Below are positions 21,674 through 30,803 of a stretch of 64,000 nt of DNA, in pieces. Every line of letters begins with the position of its first letter. Within the stretch, counting starts at the first letter, position 1. Both the position numbers and the translations under genes were made by a program. Source of the DNA: Clostridiales bacterium (lineage in GTDB: Bacteria > Bacillota > Clostridia > Christensenellales > Aristaeellaceae); the NCBI GenBank assembly GCA_015056175.1, contig SVGT01000003.1, forward strand, positions 48,606 through 112,605, in the 5' to 3' direction. Below the pieces are notes generated by a model that searched no databases, was not told the origin of the DNA, and saw only the letters and a list, made by a program, of their open reading frames with translations.

Positions 21674-22390
21674 ATGAGCGAAATTCTCAAGGATTACAAG
21701 GATGCGCTGCAGTTCTGGAACAGCGCCTATGCCGCACGGGACGAAAAAAGCGACCGTTATGATCAATTGACCCCCGAAAGCAATGCGGACGTGCTGGCCG
21801 CCAGCAAGAAGCTGGCTTCCATCATCCGGGAAAATTTAAAAGATCAGAAAAAAGTGCTGGATTACGGCTGCGGCGAGGGCTGGGCCGGCATGCTTTTGTG
21901 TCAGGCAGGCTGCCGGGACGTGACCTGCGCCGAAATGGCGGAAAACGCCGTCGCGCTGGTCAAAGCCGTGCAAAAAAAGCTGCAGATCGGCGATGCGCTC
22001 CATCCCCTGGTCATCGACGAAAACTGGCTGTCCACCCTGCCGGATGCATCCTTTGACGGCATTGTTTGCTCCAATGTGCTGGACGTGATCCCAGGTAACG
22101 TGTGCGAGCAGATCCTTGCCCAGTTTGCCCGCATCCTGCAAAAGGAAGGCAAGCTGGTGATCGGCCTCAACTATCACGCGGAGCTCAAGGACGTGCCGGA
22201 AAAGAACATCGCCATCCGCCACGGCAACTGCCTGTACATAAGCGGCACCCTGCGCCTGGTGAGCCGATCGGACGAGGAATGGACGGACATTTTCTCCCAC
22301 TGTTTTTCCGTGGAAGCGCTTCACCACTTTGGCTGGAACAACGAGCAGACGGAGCGCCGCCGCTGCTTTATTCTCCGTCCCAAATGCTGA
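21674..22390 (+). CDS. Class I SAM-dependent methyltransferase
   Basis: 238 residues. The SAM-binding motif I is VLDYGCGEGWAGMLLCQAG (about 59-77), followed by the acidic CAEMAENA turn and DGIVCSNVLDVIPGNVC as motifs II and III. The N-terminal helix FWNSAYAARDEKSDRYDQLT is typical of ubiE/Methyltransf_11-like proteins. No second domain reveals the substrate. The start is ATG at 21674 with GGGAGG upstream. It is monocistronic and divergent from the M48 protease. Confidence 0.82.
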   Translation: MSEILKDYKDALQFWNSAYAARDEKSDRYDQLTPESNADVLAASKKLASIIRENLKDQKKVLDYGCGEGWAGMLLCQAGCRDVTCAEMAENAVALVKAVQKKLQIGDALHPLVIDENWLSTLPDASFDGIVCSNVLDVIPGNVCEQILAQFARILQKEGKLVIGLNYHAELKDVPEKNIAIRHGNCLYISGTLRLVSRSDEEWTDIFSHCFSVEALHHFGWNNEQTERRRCFILRPKC

Positions 22391-22397
22391 AAAGGGG

Positions 22398-22427
22398 TTG
22401 CAGCCTTCCGTCCATCAATGGTATAAT
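22398..22427 (+). promoter_or_regulatory. Promoter of the aldo/keto reductase gene
   Basis: TTGCAG (22398-22403), 18 bases, TATAAT (22422-22427), about 40 bases before the ATG at 22470. Confidence 0.7.
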
Positions 22428-22469
22428 CAACTCAATTGAATGCATTTTATTTGACAGAGGAGTGTCTGT

Positions 22470-23384
22470 ATGAAGTTTATCACGCTGAAAAACGGCTTGC
22501 AGGTGCCGCAGCTGGCGCTGGGCTGCATGCGCATCGCAGGCAAGGAGCAGCAGCAGGTGAATCAGCTCATCGCCGCCGCCATGGATTCCGGCGTCACCTT
22601 TTTTGACCATGCGGATATTTACGGCAAGGGCGCCTCGGAGGAAAAATTCGCCGCTGCCGTGAAGGCAAACGGCATCGCCCGCGACAAAGTGACCGTGCAG
22701 ACCAAGTGCGGCATCCGCCCCGGCATGTACGATTTTTCCAGGGAGCACATCGTAAGCTCCGTGGAAAACTCCCTCAAGCGTCTGGGTACCGATTATGTGG
22801 ATTTCCTTTTGCTCCACCGTCCGGATACCCTGATGGAGCCGGAGGAGGTGGCCGAGGCCTTCACCGCGCTGCAGAAGGATGGCAAGGTGCGCTACTTTGG
22901 CGTGAGCAATTTCAACGCCGGGCAGATGGCGCTGTTGCAGAGCGCCCTGACGCAGCACCTGTTCTTCAACCAGTTGCAGTTCGGCCCCGCCCATACCGGC
23001 ATGATCGATTCCGGCATCAACGCCAACACCCGTTTTGACGGCGCTTTGGACCGGGACGGCGGCATTCTGGAATACACCCGCCTCAACAAGGTGCACATCC
23101 AGGCCTGGTCGCCCTTCCAGTGGGGCATGTTCCAGGGCCTGTTCTGGGAAAACCCGGCATATGATGAACTGACCCGCACCCTGGACCGCATGGCGGAGGA
23201 AAAAGGACTTACCCGCGAGGGCATGGTGGCCGCATGGGTCATGCGCCATCCCGCCGGCATCCAGTTCATCGCAGGCACCACCACCCCCCAGCGCGTGCGC
23301 CACATGGCAGAGGCTGCCGACGTGACCCTTTCCCGTGCCGAATGGTACGAAATTTACCGCGCCGCCGGCAACCAACTGCCCTAA
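22470..23384 (+). CDS. Aldo/keto reductase (YdhF-like)
   Basis: 304 residues, single-domain NADPH-dependent AKR barrel. The catalytic tetrad is seen: FFDHADIYGKG (Asp and Tyr), VTVQTKCG (Lys) and DFLLLHRPD (His). The closest architectural match is E. coli YdhF-type reductases. The substrate is unknown. The start is ATG at 22470 with GAGGAG upstream. A second, unrelated AKR with iron-sulfur sites occurs at 35.6 kb. Confidence 0.88.
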   Translation: MKFITLKNGLQVPQLALGCMRIAGKEQQQVNQLIAAAMDSGVTFFDHADIYGKGASEEKFAAAVKANGIARDKVTVQTKCGIRPGMYDFSREHIVSSVENSLKRLGTDYVDFLLLHRPDTLMEPEEVAEAFTALQKDGKVRYFGVSNFNAGQMALLQSALTQHLFFNQLQFGPAHTGMIDSGINANTRFDGALDRDGGILEYTRLNKVHIQAWSPFQWGMFQGLFWENPAYDELTRTLDRMAEEKGLTREGMVAAWVMRHPAGIQFIAGTTTPQRVRHMAEAADVTLSRAEWYEIYRAAGNQLP

Positions 23385-23544
23385 GCAGGCTGAGCCTGCA
23401 CCCCATGTCGACATACTTGGCTTGCTTCAATCTCCGTCCCACGACATGAAGCAATGCCTGACCCAAATTGAGCGGGCAGTGCCCGCACCCCATGTCGGCA
23501 CGATCTGATCCCCCTATTATCAAGCAAACAAGAGGTAACCCACC
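23385..23544. repeat. Short direct repeat between AKR and DUF3737 genes
   Basis: A 160-base gap in which GCACCCCATGTCG occurs twice (about 23398 and 23486), each preceded by a GAGC/GGGC stretch. It is probably a remnant dispersed repeat; no promoter or terminator stands out. Confidence 0.5.
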
Positions 23545-24378
23545 ATGCAATTATTTACCGGCAAAACCTATGATGAAGAACGCGCCCTGTACGGCATCGA
23601 CGGCGCCAGAGTGGAAAACTGCACCTTTGCAGGCCCTGCCGACGGCGAAAGCGCCCTGAAGGAAGCCCGCAACCTGGATATGGAAAACTGTCTGTTTGAA
23701 CTGCGCTACCCCCTGTGGCATGTGACAAACGGCACGCTCAAAAACTGCCGCATGACAGAAACCTGCCGCGCCGCCCTGTGGTATGATCAGGGCGTCACCA
23801 TCCTGGACAGCGATCTTGGCGGCATCAAGGCGCTGCGCGAATGTGATGACAGCGTGATCAAAAACTGCAAGATCGTAAGCCCCGAATTTGGCTGGTTCTG
23901 CCGCGGCGTGAAGATCGCCGATACCGAGCTCACCGCCGAGTATGCCTTCCTCCAGACGAAGGGGATGGAGCTGGATCACTTTACCCTCCACGGCAAGTAC
24001 TCCTTCCAGTACGTGGAGAACGCCCATATCACAAACAGCGTGCTCAACACCAAGGACGCCTTCTGGCACGGCAAAAACATCACCGTGGAAAACAGCATCG
24101 TCCGCGGCGAGTACCTGGGCTGGTACAGCGAGAACCTGACCCTCATCAACTGCCACATTTCCGGCACCCAGCCCCTGTGCTACTGCAAGGGACTGAAGCT
24201 TATCAACTGCACCATGGAGGCTACCGACCTGAGCTTTGAAAAGAGCGAAGTGGAGGCCACGGTCAGCGGCCACATCCTTTCCGTCAAGAATCCGGAAAGC
24301 GGCTTCATCACCGCAGATACCATCGGCGAAATCATCCTGGATGCGGAAACGCCCTGCAAAATCACCGTCAGGCAGTGA
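23545..24378 (+). CDS. DUF3737 family right-handed beta-helix protein
   Basis: 277 residues, a repetitive solenoid of about 20-residue rungs recognisable by recurring 'xx-C/S-xx-DG-xx-xL-xN' spacing (NGTLKNCRM, DSVIKNCKI, NAHITNSVL, NLTLINCHI, GLKLINC). This is DUF3737, a pectate-lyase-like beta-helix without known activity and with no secretion signal. Cysteines stack at the same rung position, a typical ladder. The start is ATG at 23545 with AAGAGG upstream. It is followed by a clean terminator. Function unknown. Confidence 0.82.
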   Translation: MQLFTGKTYDEERALYGIDGARVENCTFAGPADGESALKEARNLDMENCLFELRYPLWHVTNGTLKNCRMTETCRAALWYDQGVTILDSDLGGIKALRECDDSVIKNCKIVSPEFGWFCRGVKIADTELTAEYAFLQTKGMELDHFTLHGKYSFQYVENAHITNSVLNTKDAFWHGKNITVENSIVRGEYLGWYSENLTLINCHISGTQPLCYCKGLKLINCTMEATDLSFEKSEVEATVSGHILSVKNPESGFITADTIGEIILDAETPCKITVRQ

Positions 24379-24384
24379 TCCCAC

Positions 24385-24408
24385 ACGCCCCTTCGGGGGC
24401 GTTTTTCA
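24385..24408 (+). terminator. Terminator of the DUF3737 gene
   Basis: ACGCCCC/GGGGCGT stem with a small loop and TTTTT. Confidence 0.85.
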
Positions 24409-24461
24409 TTGCCTGCAAACGCGCCAAGCCCTTGAAAAGTTGCAAATTTTTTACGGAAAAG

Positions 24462-24490
24462 TTGCGTTTTTAATACATTCGCTGTATACT
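24462..24490 (+). promoter_or_regulatory. Promoter of the MoxR operon
   Basis: TTGCGT (24462-24467), 17 bases, TATACT (24485-24490), 55 bases before the moxR-like start. Confidence 0.65.
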
Positions 24491-24544
24491 GGTTTTGCAG
24501 GATGTGCATCCTGATTTTATCCCCGGGAAGGAGACCCCTTCAAC

Positions 24545-25561
24545 ATGGAAAACAGCAACCGCCGCATGGCGCGTCATGCCATGCACGAGCAGAATATCCC
24601 CTATGATACTCCCAGCCAGCCCCGTCCTCTGGTGTATGCGCTGCAGCAGAACATCCGCAAGGCCATCGTGGGCAAGGATGAGGCCATCGAGCTGATGCTC
24701 ATCGCCCTCATCTGCCGCGGCCATGTGCTCATTGAGGACGTGCCCGGCGTTGGCAAAACCACGCTGGCCTCCGCGCTGGCCAAGTCCCTGCAGTGCTCCT
24801 TCAAGCGCATCCAGTTTACCCCGGACGTGACCCCATCGGACGTGACCGGCTTTACCATGGTCAACATGAAGACGGGCGAAATGGAATTCAAGCCCGGCGC
24901 CGTGATGAGCCAGATCGTGCTGGCGGACGAGATCAACCGTACCTCGCCCAAAACCCAGAGCGCCCTGCTGGAAGTGATGGAGGAAGGCCAGGTGACGGTG
25001 GACGGCGTTACCCGCCAGTTGCCCCGCCCCTTTATGGTCATGGCCACCCAGAACCCTGTGGATTTTGTGGGCACCTACCCTCTGCCCGAGGCGCAGATGG
25101 ACCGCTTCCTGCTGAAGATCGCCATCGGCTATCCCTCCATTGAGGAGGAGATGGACGTGCTGGAGCGCTACACCGGCACCGTGACCCCTATGCAGACGCT
25201 GTCCTGCGTGTGCGGCGCGGAGGAAGTGGTGGCGCTGCAGGAGCAATTGGGTACGGTATACGCCAGCCGCGAAGCCCGCTCCTATGTGGCGCAGATCGTG
25301 GCCGGCACCCGCAGCCATCCCGCGCTGCAATTGGGCGTCAGCCCCCGCGGCGGCATTGCGCTGCTCCGCGCCGCCCAGGCCTCGGCGCTGCTGGCCGGAC
25401 GGGATTATGTTTTGCCCGATGATATCCGCCGCATGGCGCTGCCCGTGCTCACCCACCGACTGCTGCTCACCCCCGAAAGCCGCATGAAGGGCATCGTTCC
25501 CGAGCAGGTTTTGCACCAGATCATCGCCTCCACGCCCGTGCCTGCGGGCAGCAAGGCATGA
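24545..25561 (+). CDS. MoxR family AAA+ ATPase
   Basis: 338 residues, AAA_3 plus lid domains. Walker A is EDVPGVGKTT (about 62-71), Walker B LADEINRTSPKTQ (about 122-134), sensor 1 VMATQNPVDFVGTYPLPEAQMDRF, and the C-terminal lid carries PRGGIALLRAAQA. MoxR ATPases act as chaperones that insert or activate partner proteins, usually of the DUF58 type encoded next to them, as here. The start is ATG at 24545 with GGAAGGAG upstream. The stop overlaps the DUF58 start as ATGA, showing an operon with DUF58 and transglutaminase genes. Confidence 0.93.
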   Translation: MENSNRRMARHAMHEQNIPYDTPSQPRPLVYALQQNIRKAIVGKDEAIELMLIALICRGHVLIEDVPGVGKTTLASALAKSLQCSFKRIQFTPDVTPSDVTGFTMVNMKTGEMEFKPGAVMSQIVLADEINRTSPKTQSALLEVMEEGQVTVDGVTRQLPRPFMVMATQNPVDFVGTYPLPEAQMDRFLLKIAIGYPSIEEEMDVLERYTGTVTPMQTLSCVCGAEEVVALQEQLGTVYASREARSYVAQIVAGTRSHPALQLGVSPRGGIALLRAAQASALLAGRDYVLPDDIRRMALPVLTHRLLLTPESRMKGIVPEQVLHQIIASTPVPAGSKA

Positions 25562-26700
25562 CCCGCCGCGGGTTTTCCCTGCTGCTCACGGCTCTGACGG
25601 CTCTTTTGTGCGCCCTGTCCACCGGCAGCAGGATCTATTACCTTGTATCCATCTGCTTTGCCCTTGCCCTCGGGTACGGGCTTGTTTGCGTGCTGCTGCT
25701 GCGCCATACCCTGCAGGCAAGCACCCGCCTCAATGTGCAGAGCGTGCACCGGGGCGAAAGCGCCTGCCTGACCCTCACCGTCTTTAACCGCTGCCCGCTG
25801 CCCGTCTGCCCTGCCCGCGTTACGCTGGATATGGCGGACGTATCCGCTGCGCGGCAATTGCCCCTCAAGCCCCTGAAGGAAAGCGTTCTGCGCATGGAAT
25901 TGCCCGCTTCCCATGTGGGCGCCTATCTGTGCCGGGCGTCGCTCCTGGAGGTGAGTGATCTCTTCGGCCTCTTCCGCTGCAAAATCACACCGGAAGAAAG
26001 CCATCTGCTTTTGTCCCTGCCCAAGCCCTTTGACGTGGAGGATATCGTGTTTGCCCCCGGCGATACGGGCAAGGCCGCCCTTTCCCGCACCCAGGAGGAT
26101 TATACCTCTCCCGAGGACGTGCGCGCCTACATTCCCGGCGACGCCATGAAGCGCATACACTGGAAACTGTCCTCCCGCAAAAAGGAGCTGCTGGTGCGCA
26201 GGTACGAGACCCCCGCGCCGCCGGATACGCTGATCCTGGTGGACCAGCGCGCTCCCGTGGGCAGCGACAGGGAAAGCTGCCTTTCCCTGCGGGACGCCGT
26301 GTGCGAAACGGCGGTGGCCGTGGCACACATGCAGCTCAGAGATCAGAGCCCCGTCCGCGCCCCCTTCTACGGCCCTCACGCCAACGAGTTTGCATCCGAT
26401 AACGCCCAGAACCTGCCCCTTTTGCAGGAGATGCTGGCGCTGCAGCCCTTTGACAGCCCGCAGGATTTTGCCCGCACGCTGCATCTGGAACTGCGCCGCA
26501 TGGGCCGCACGGGCGCTGCCATCATCATCACCACCTATCTGGACGCCCCGGTAGTGGACGCCATATCCCAGATGCGCCGCATGGGCCCCAATATCCGTGT
26601 GTATCTGGTTACCTTTGATCCCGAACAGGAGTCGCTGCAGCGCCTGGTAGGCCAGTTGCAGCATCACCTGGTGGAGGTGTGCTATGTCACGCCTGCGTAA
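25558..26700 (+). CDS. DUF58 domain-containing membrane protein
   Basis: 380 residues. Two N-terminal membrane helices (about 5-50) are followed by a beta-domain and the DUF58 region with DVRAYIPGDAMKRIHWKLSSRKKELLVRRYE (about 185-215), the family signature. A VWA-like fold with VDQRAPVGSD near 230 lacks a full MIDAS. It is the expected partner of the upstream MoxR ATPase and probably assembles a cell-surface or osmotic complex. The ATGA overlap with moxR and 17-base overlap with the next gene show tight coupling. Confidence 0.9.
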   Translation: MTRRGFSLLLTALTALLCALSTGSRIYYLVSICFALALGYGLVCVLLLRHTLQASTRLNVQSVHRGESACLTLTVFNRCPLPVCPARVTLDMADVSAARQLPLKPLKESVLRMELPASHVGAYLCRASLLEVSDLFGLFRCKITPEESHLLLSLPKPFDVEDIVFAPGDTGKAALSRTQEDYTSPEDVRAYIPGDAMKRIHWKLSSRKKELLVRRYETPAPPDTLILVDQRAPVGSDRESCLSLRDAVCETAVAVAHMQLRDQSPVRAPFYGPHANEFASDNAQNLPLLQEMLALQPFDSPQDFARTLHLELRRMGRTGAAIIITTYLDAPVVDAISQMRRMGPNIRVYLVTFDPEQESLQRLVGQLQHHLVEVCYVTPA

Positions 26701-28966
26701 AGTACCCCAGCTTTTGTGGAACACGCTTTTGTGCGCCCTGTGCGCCTACGGCCTTTCCGGCGTGTTTCTTGCCGCGCTTCCGCTGGATGCCGCGGGCTTT
26801 GTGCTGCCCCTTAGCAGCCTGCTCATTCCCCTCGCCTTCAGCCTTGCGGATGCATTTATTCCCCGCAAGCTAAAGCCTGCGCTGCTGATGGGTTTCCTGG
26901 CGCTGGAATGCGTGCTGTATTTGAACGGCAGCGGCCTTGTCCACGCCTCGGTGCAAGCCTTTGTCAGCATTTATCTGCATTTTTCCGGCGTGACGGACGC
27001 ATTGCTGCCCTATACCCGGGAGATCGCCGTAAGCTTTGCCGCCGTCTTTTCGGTGATCGGCTTTTTTCTCAGCCGGGACGACGCCTTTGGCTTTGCCTGC
27101 GGTTGCGTGTTTACCCTGCTGGTGATCGGGCTGTATCTTTCCGGCGGCGCAGGGCTTGTGTATGCGCTGCCCGTCATGCTGTTTTTGCTTTTGCTTATGT
27201 CCTCCCTGGGAGGACGGAAGCTGGGCGCGCTGCTGCTTTGCCCCCTGATCGCCCTGGGCGCGTATCTGCTTTTGCCGGATGAGGGCGTCACCTATGCGCC
27301 CCTTGAACAGGCGGCGGACGATCTGCGCAACATGGTGGAGGATTATTTCTTCTTCACCGATACCCGCGAAAGCTTTTCCATGCACAAGGCGGGCTACCAG
27401 CCGCTGAAAAACCGCCTGGGCGGCACGGCGGAGCCCGTCACGGCGCCCGTCCTGCAGATAGAGGGTGATCCCAACACCACCTATTACCTGCGCGCCTCCT
27501 CCTATAACGAGTACACAGGCCTCAACTGGTACGATACCGTGTCCGGCCGCAGATATCTGTTTTCCTCCCAGGTGTATGAGGACTTGCGCAGCGATATTTT
27601 CGATATGGCGCTGCCCATGAATGATGATTCGCCCCTGTCCTCCGTCTCTGTGACGCTGCTACGGGACGATACCACCACCCTCTTTACTCCCCAGCGCCTG
27701 CGGGAGATCACCATGCACTCCGACCGCATGGTGCCCTATTTCAACGATGCGGGCGAAGTATACATCACCAGAAACCTGCAAAAGGACGACCGCTACAGCA
27801 TTTCCTTCCTGCCCCTCAACGTGGGCACAAAAAGTGTGCGCGCCATGATCCGGGAAAACGCCTTGCTTCACGATCCCCGGATGGAAGCGGTATCGCAGCA
27901 GTATCTCACCGTGCCCGGCCACATCCAGGAGGAAGTGCGGCAAATGGCCAGCCGCATCACCGAAAACCTCTTATCGCCCCTGGATAAGGCGCTGGCTGTC
28001 CGGGACTATCTCAAAACCCATTACGATTATTCCCTTACCGTCACAGAGCCCCCCTCCTCGGTGGACTTTATCGCCTATTTCCTGCTGGGGCCGGATCAGG
28101 CCGGCTACTGCACCTATTTTGCCTCCGCACAGACCATTTTGTGCCGCATGGCGGGCGTGCCTGCCCGGTATGTGGTAGGGTATCTGGCCAGGACGGATGC
28201 AAACGGCACGTGCACCCTGTCCGGCGAAAACGCCCATGCCTGGACCGAGATCTATCTGAACGGCGTGGGCTGGATCACCCTGGACGCCACCCCCGGCAAT
28301 CAGGAGGACTGGGAGGAAAGCGACGACAGCGACGAGAACGGCGAAAACAACAGAGAAAACCAGCCGGAAAGCACGCCGACGCCCTCGCCTTCGCCCACCC
28401 CGGAAGTGACCCCCACCCCCGAGCCTGATTTGCCCTCGCCTTCCCCCGAAACGGAGGAAACGCCAACACCCTCGCCTTCGCCCACCCAAACGCCGGATAA
28501 CAGCCGGCCGTCGCCCTCGCCTTCGCCTTCGCCCGACCCCGGGGAAACCCCGCAGCCGGAAGAAAAGCAGAAACGTGAGGACAAGCCGCCCTTCCCCTGG
28601 CTGCTGCTCATTGCGCTGCTCCTTGCCGCGGTCATCCTGTGGTATCATGCCTCCGCGCCGGAGAAAAAAGCCGCCAGACGCCCGGACAAAGCCGGCGATA
28701 TCTTCTTTGCCGCCTGCACAAAGCTGCTTGCCGCCATGAAGCTCCATCGCCGCAGCGATGAAACGCTACTGGAATTTGCTGCCCGTGCGCAAAAGCAGTG
28801 CGGCGTGCCGCTGGAGCATCTGTACGCTGCGGTCTGCGCCGGCGTGTACGGAAAGGACAAACGCCTTGACCGGCGCACGGCGGAAAACGCCCTGCGTATG
28901 CTGATGAAAAAGGCCACAAAACGGCAGCTTTTCCGCATGCGCCTTTCCATGATGTTCAGCAAATAA
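26684..28966 (+). CDS. Membrane-bound transglutaminase-like protease (TgpA type) with DUF4129
   Basis: 760 residues. About seven N-terminal membrane helices (1-200), an extracellular transglutaminase-like domain with the triad C476 (AGYCTYFASAQ), H518 (ENAHAWTE) and Asp in TLDATPG (about 533), a long Pro/Ser/Thr/Glu linker (about 545-635, repeats of PSPSPTP type), one membrane helix (about 640-660) and a DUF4129-like cytoplasmic tail. This is the third member of the MoxR-DUF58-transglutaminase cluster. It likely processes cell-surface peptides. The start is ATG at 26684 with GGAGG upstream, overlapping the DUF58 gene. The acidic, repeat-rich linker is coded by short in-frame repeats. Confidence 0.9.
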   Translation: MSRLRKVPQLLWNTLLCALCAYGLSGVFLAALPLDAAGFVLPLSSLLIPLAFSLADAFIPRKLKPALLMGFLALECVLYLNGSGLVHASVQAFVSIYLHFSGVTDALLPYTREIAVSFAAVFSVIGFFLSRDDAFGFACGCVFTLLVIGLYLSGGAGLVYALPVMLFLLLLMSSLGGRKLGALLLCPLIALGAYLLLPDEGVTYAPLEQAADDLRNMVEDYFFFTDTRESFSMHKAGYQPLKNRLGGTAEPVTAPVLQIEGDPNTTYYLRASSYNEYTGLNWYDTVSGRRYLFSSQVYEDLRSDIFDMALPMNDDSPLSSVSVTLLRDDTTTLFTPQRLREITMHSDRMVPYFNDAGEVYITRNLQKDDRYSISFLPLNVGTKSVRAMIRENALLHDPRMEAVSQQYLTVPGHIQEEVRQMASRITENLLSPLDKALAVRDYLKTHYDYSLTVTEPPSSVDFIAYFLLGPDQAGYCTYFASAQTILCRMAGVPARYVVGYLARTDANGTCTLSGENAHAWTEIYLNGVGWITLDATPGNQEDWEESDDSDENGENNRENQPESTPTPSPSPTPEVTPTPEPDLPSPSPETEETPTPSPSPTQTPDNSRPSPSPSPSPDPGETPQPEEKQKREDKPPFPWLLLIALLLAAVILWYHASAPEKKAARRPDKAGDIFFAACTKLLAAMKLHRRSDETLLEFAARAQKQCGVPLEHLYAAVCAGVYGKDKRLDRRTAENALRMLMKKATKRQLFRMRLSMMFSK

Positions 28967-28976
28967 CCAAACCAAA

Positions 28977-29010
28977 AAACGCGCTCCGTTTTCGGAACGC
29001 GTTTTTGTTT
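28977..29010. terminator. Bidirectional terminator between transglutaminase and phosphoesterase genes
   Basis: AACGCG plus TCCG stem, TTTT loop, CGGA plus CGCGTT. A-run on one side and T-run on the other, so it serves both converging operons. Confidence 0.85.
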
Positions 29011-29014
29011 TGCG

Positions 29015-29464
29015 TCAATACATTTCTGCGTAAGCGCCGCCGTTTTCCACCGTCAGCACGGCAAAATGGCCGTTCATGGCAGCGCCGGGGTTGATGAGCA
29101 GCACGCCTGCCTGCTCCTGGCAAAAGGGGCGGTGGGTGTGGCCAAAGAGCGCCACCGTCGCTTCCTCCCGAATCGCGCGCATGAGCAGCGCATCCAGCCC
29201 CATTTTGACGTGCAGGGCATGCCCGTGGGTCATCAGCACCCTGACGCCGTCAAATTCAGGACACAGCACCGTACCCCGGTCGCCGTCGCAGTTGCCCGGC
29301 GTAACGTACAAAGGCGGCAGATGTTCTTCATAGGGCTTCATATCCAGATACCCGTCGCCCAGATGCACCACGGCGTTAAATTCGCCTGTGCTCTCCGCCT
29401 TCATCAGCAGCGTGCCAAGCTTTTGCCGGTAGCCGTGGCTGTCGCTGAGCACCAGAATGCGCAT
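29015..29464 (-). CDS. YfcE/MJ0936-family metallophosphoesterase
   Basis: 149 residues, a minimal calcineurin-like phosphodiesterase: ILVLSDSHG (metal ligands), VVHLGDGYLD, TPGNCDGD, MTHGHALHVK and FGHTHRPF. The family hydrolyses phosphodiesters with Mn; the physiological substrate is unknown. The start ATG at 29464 overlaps the upstream TAA (TAATG), so translation is coupled to the rph-rdgB gene. It is the last gene of the five-gene sda operon. Confidence 0.9.
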   Translation of the reverse strand: MRILVLSDSHGYRQKLGTLLMKAESTGEFNAVVHLGDGYLDMKPYEEHLPPLYVTPGNCDGDRGTVLCPEFDGVRVLMTHGHALHVKMGLDALLMRAIREEATVALFGHTHRPFCQEQAGVLLINPGAAMNGHFAVLTVENGGAYAEMY

Positions 29465-30783
29465 TACAGCACTTCCTCCAGCACAGGCAGCATCTGCTGC
29501 ATGGCGCGGGCGCGGTGGCTGATCTGATTTTTTTCCTCATCGGGCATTTCCGCAAAGGTGCGGCCGTCCAGATACTCAAAGTAGGGATCGTAGCCAAATT
29601 CCCGGTCGCCGCGGGGAGAAGTGGTCACAATGCCGGGGCAGGCGCCGGTCACCACGCGGGTCTTGCCGTAGGGCAGCGCCAGCGCCATGGCGCACACGAA
29701 CTGGGCCGTGCGCTCGGGCATGGGCACGTCCTTCAAGTTTTCCATCAGCAGCCGGTTGTTGGCGTCGTCATCGCCGTGCCAGCCGCAGTAGCGGGCGCTG
29801 TGCACGCCGGGCGCGCCGTCCAGCGCATCCACAGCCAGGCCGCTGTCGTCCGCCAGCGCCGCATATCCCGTCTGCTCGGTGACAAATTCCGCCTTGATGG
29901 CAGCGTTTGCCTCAAAGGTCTCGCCATTTTCCACCGCTTCGCCGGTAACGCCCGCTTCCTTCATGGACAAAACGCGGTACTTATCGCCCAGCATTTCACT
30001 GATCTCGATGATCTTGTGGCGGTTATTGGTGGCCAGCACCAGCGTGCGCTTGGGGCAGATGTGGCGAGCCCTGTCGCCCAGCGCACGGCGCTGCAGCGCC
30101 TGAAGCCGGGCAATGCCCGCTTCGCCCAGGTCCAAGAGCTGCTCCAGCTCTTCCCTGGTAAAGGCTCTGCCTTCGCCGGTGCCCTGCAGTTCCGCCATAG
30201 CGCCCGTTTCGTCCATCACAAAGTTCATGTCCGTTTCGGCGGCGCTGTCTTCAATGTAGCACAGATCCAGGCAAGCTTCGCCGCGGCAGATGCCGGCGCT
30301 CACCGCAGCGATCTGGTGCACGATGGGGCTTTCCATCAGCTTGCCCTGACGGATCAATTTGTCAATCGCGCACACCAGCGCCACAAAGCCGCCGGTGATG
30401 GCTGCCGTGCGGGTGCCGCCGTCAGCCTCCAGCACGTCGCAGTCGATGGTGATGGTCCTTTCGCCCAGCCACCTGCGGTCCACCGCCTGGCGGAGCGCAC
30501 GGCCGATGAGCCGGCCGATCTCCACGCCGCGTCCGTCCTTCTTGATGCCGTCGCGCTGCTTGCGCCGACCGGTGGAGGCGGGCAGCATGGCATATTCCGC
30601 CGTCACCCATCCCTCGCCCTTGCCGCGCAGGAAGGGGGGCACGCTTTCCTCCACGGAGGCGGTGCAGATCACCTTGGTGCCGCCGGTTTTGATCAGGCAG
30701 CTGCCGTCTGCGGTGGAAACAAAATCAACAATCATCTCATGGGGGCGCAGTTCATCATTCGCCCGTCCGTCTGCACGCATCAT
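29464..30783 (-). CDS. rph-rdgB: Ribonuclease PH fused to XTP/dITP diphosphatase RdgB
   Basis: 439 residues combining two enzymes. Residues 1-240 are RNase PH, which trims the 3' ends of tRNA precursors by phosphorolysis: SFL-type core GGTKVICTASVEESVPPF, GRRKQRDG and VLEADGGTRTAAITG. Residues 246-439 are a complete RdgB/HAM1 pyrophosphatase: LVLATNNRHKIIEI, ALADDSGLAVDALDGAPGVHSARY, FGYDPYFE and QISHRARAM, which cleans dITP/XTP from nucleotide pools. The frame runs through without a break. Separate genes are normal elsewhere; fusions occur in some Bacillota. The start is ATG at 30783 behind AAAGGAG, 20 bases from the GNAT gene. Confidence 0.93.
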   Translation of the reverse strand: MMRADGRANDELRPHEMIVDFVSTADGSCLIKTGGTKVICTASVEESVPPFLRGKGEGWVTAEYAMLPASTGRRKQRDGIKKDGRGVEIGRLIGRALRQAVDRRWLGERTITIDCDVLEADGGTRTAAITGGFVALVCAIDKLIRQGKLMESPIVHQIAAVSAGICRGEACLDLCYIEDSAAETDMNFVMDETGAMAELQGTGEGRAFTREELEQLLDLGEAGIARLQALQRRALGDRARHICPKRTLVLATNNRHKIIEISEMLGDKYRVLSMKEAGVTGEAVENGETFEANAAIKAEFVTEQTGYAALADDSGLAVDALDGAPGVHSARYCGWHGDDDANNRLLMENLKDVPMPERTAQFVCAMALALPYGKTRVVTGACPGIVTTSPRGDREFGYDPYFEYLDGRTFAEMPDEEKNQISHRARAMQQMLPVLEEVL

Positions 30784-30803
30784 CAGTCTGCTCCTTTCGT
30801 ATA

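Noticed and set aside
28370..28560. Minisatellite or CRISPR-like repeats
   Set aside because: These are in-frame Pro/Ser/Thr codon repeats of the linker in the transglutaminase protein.
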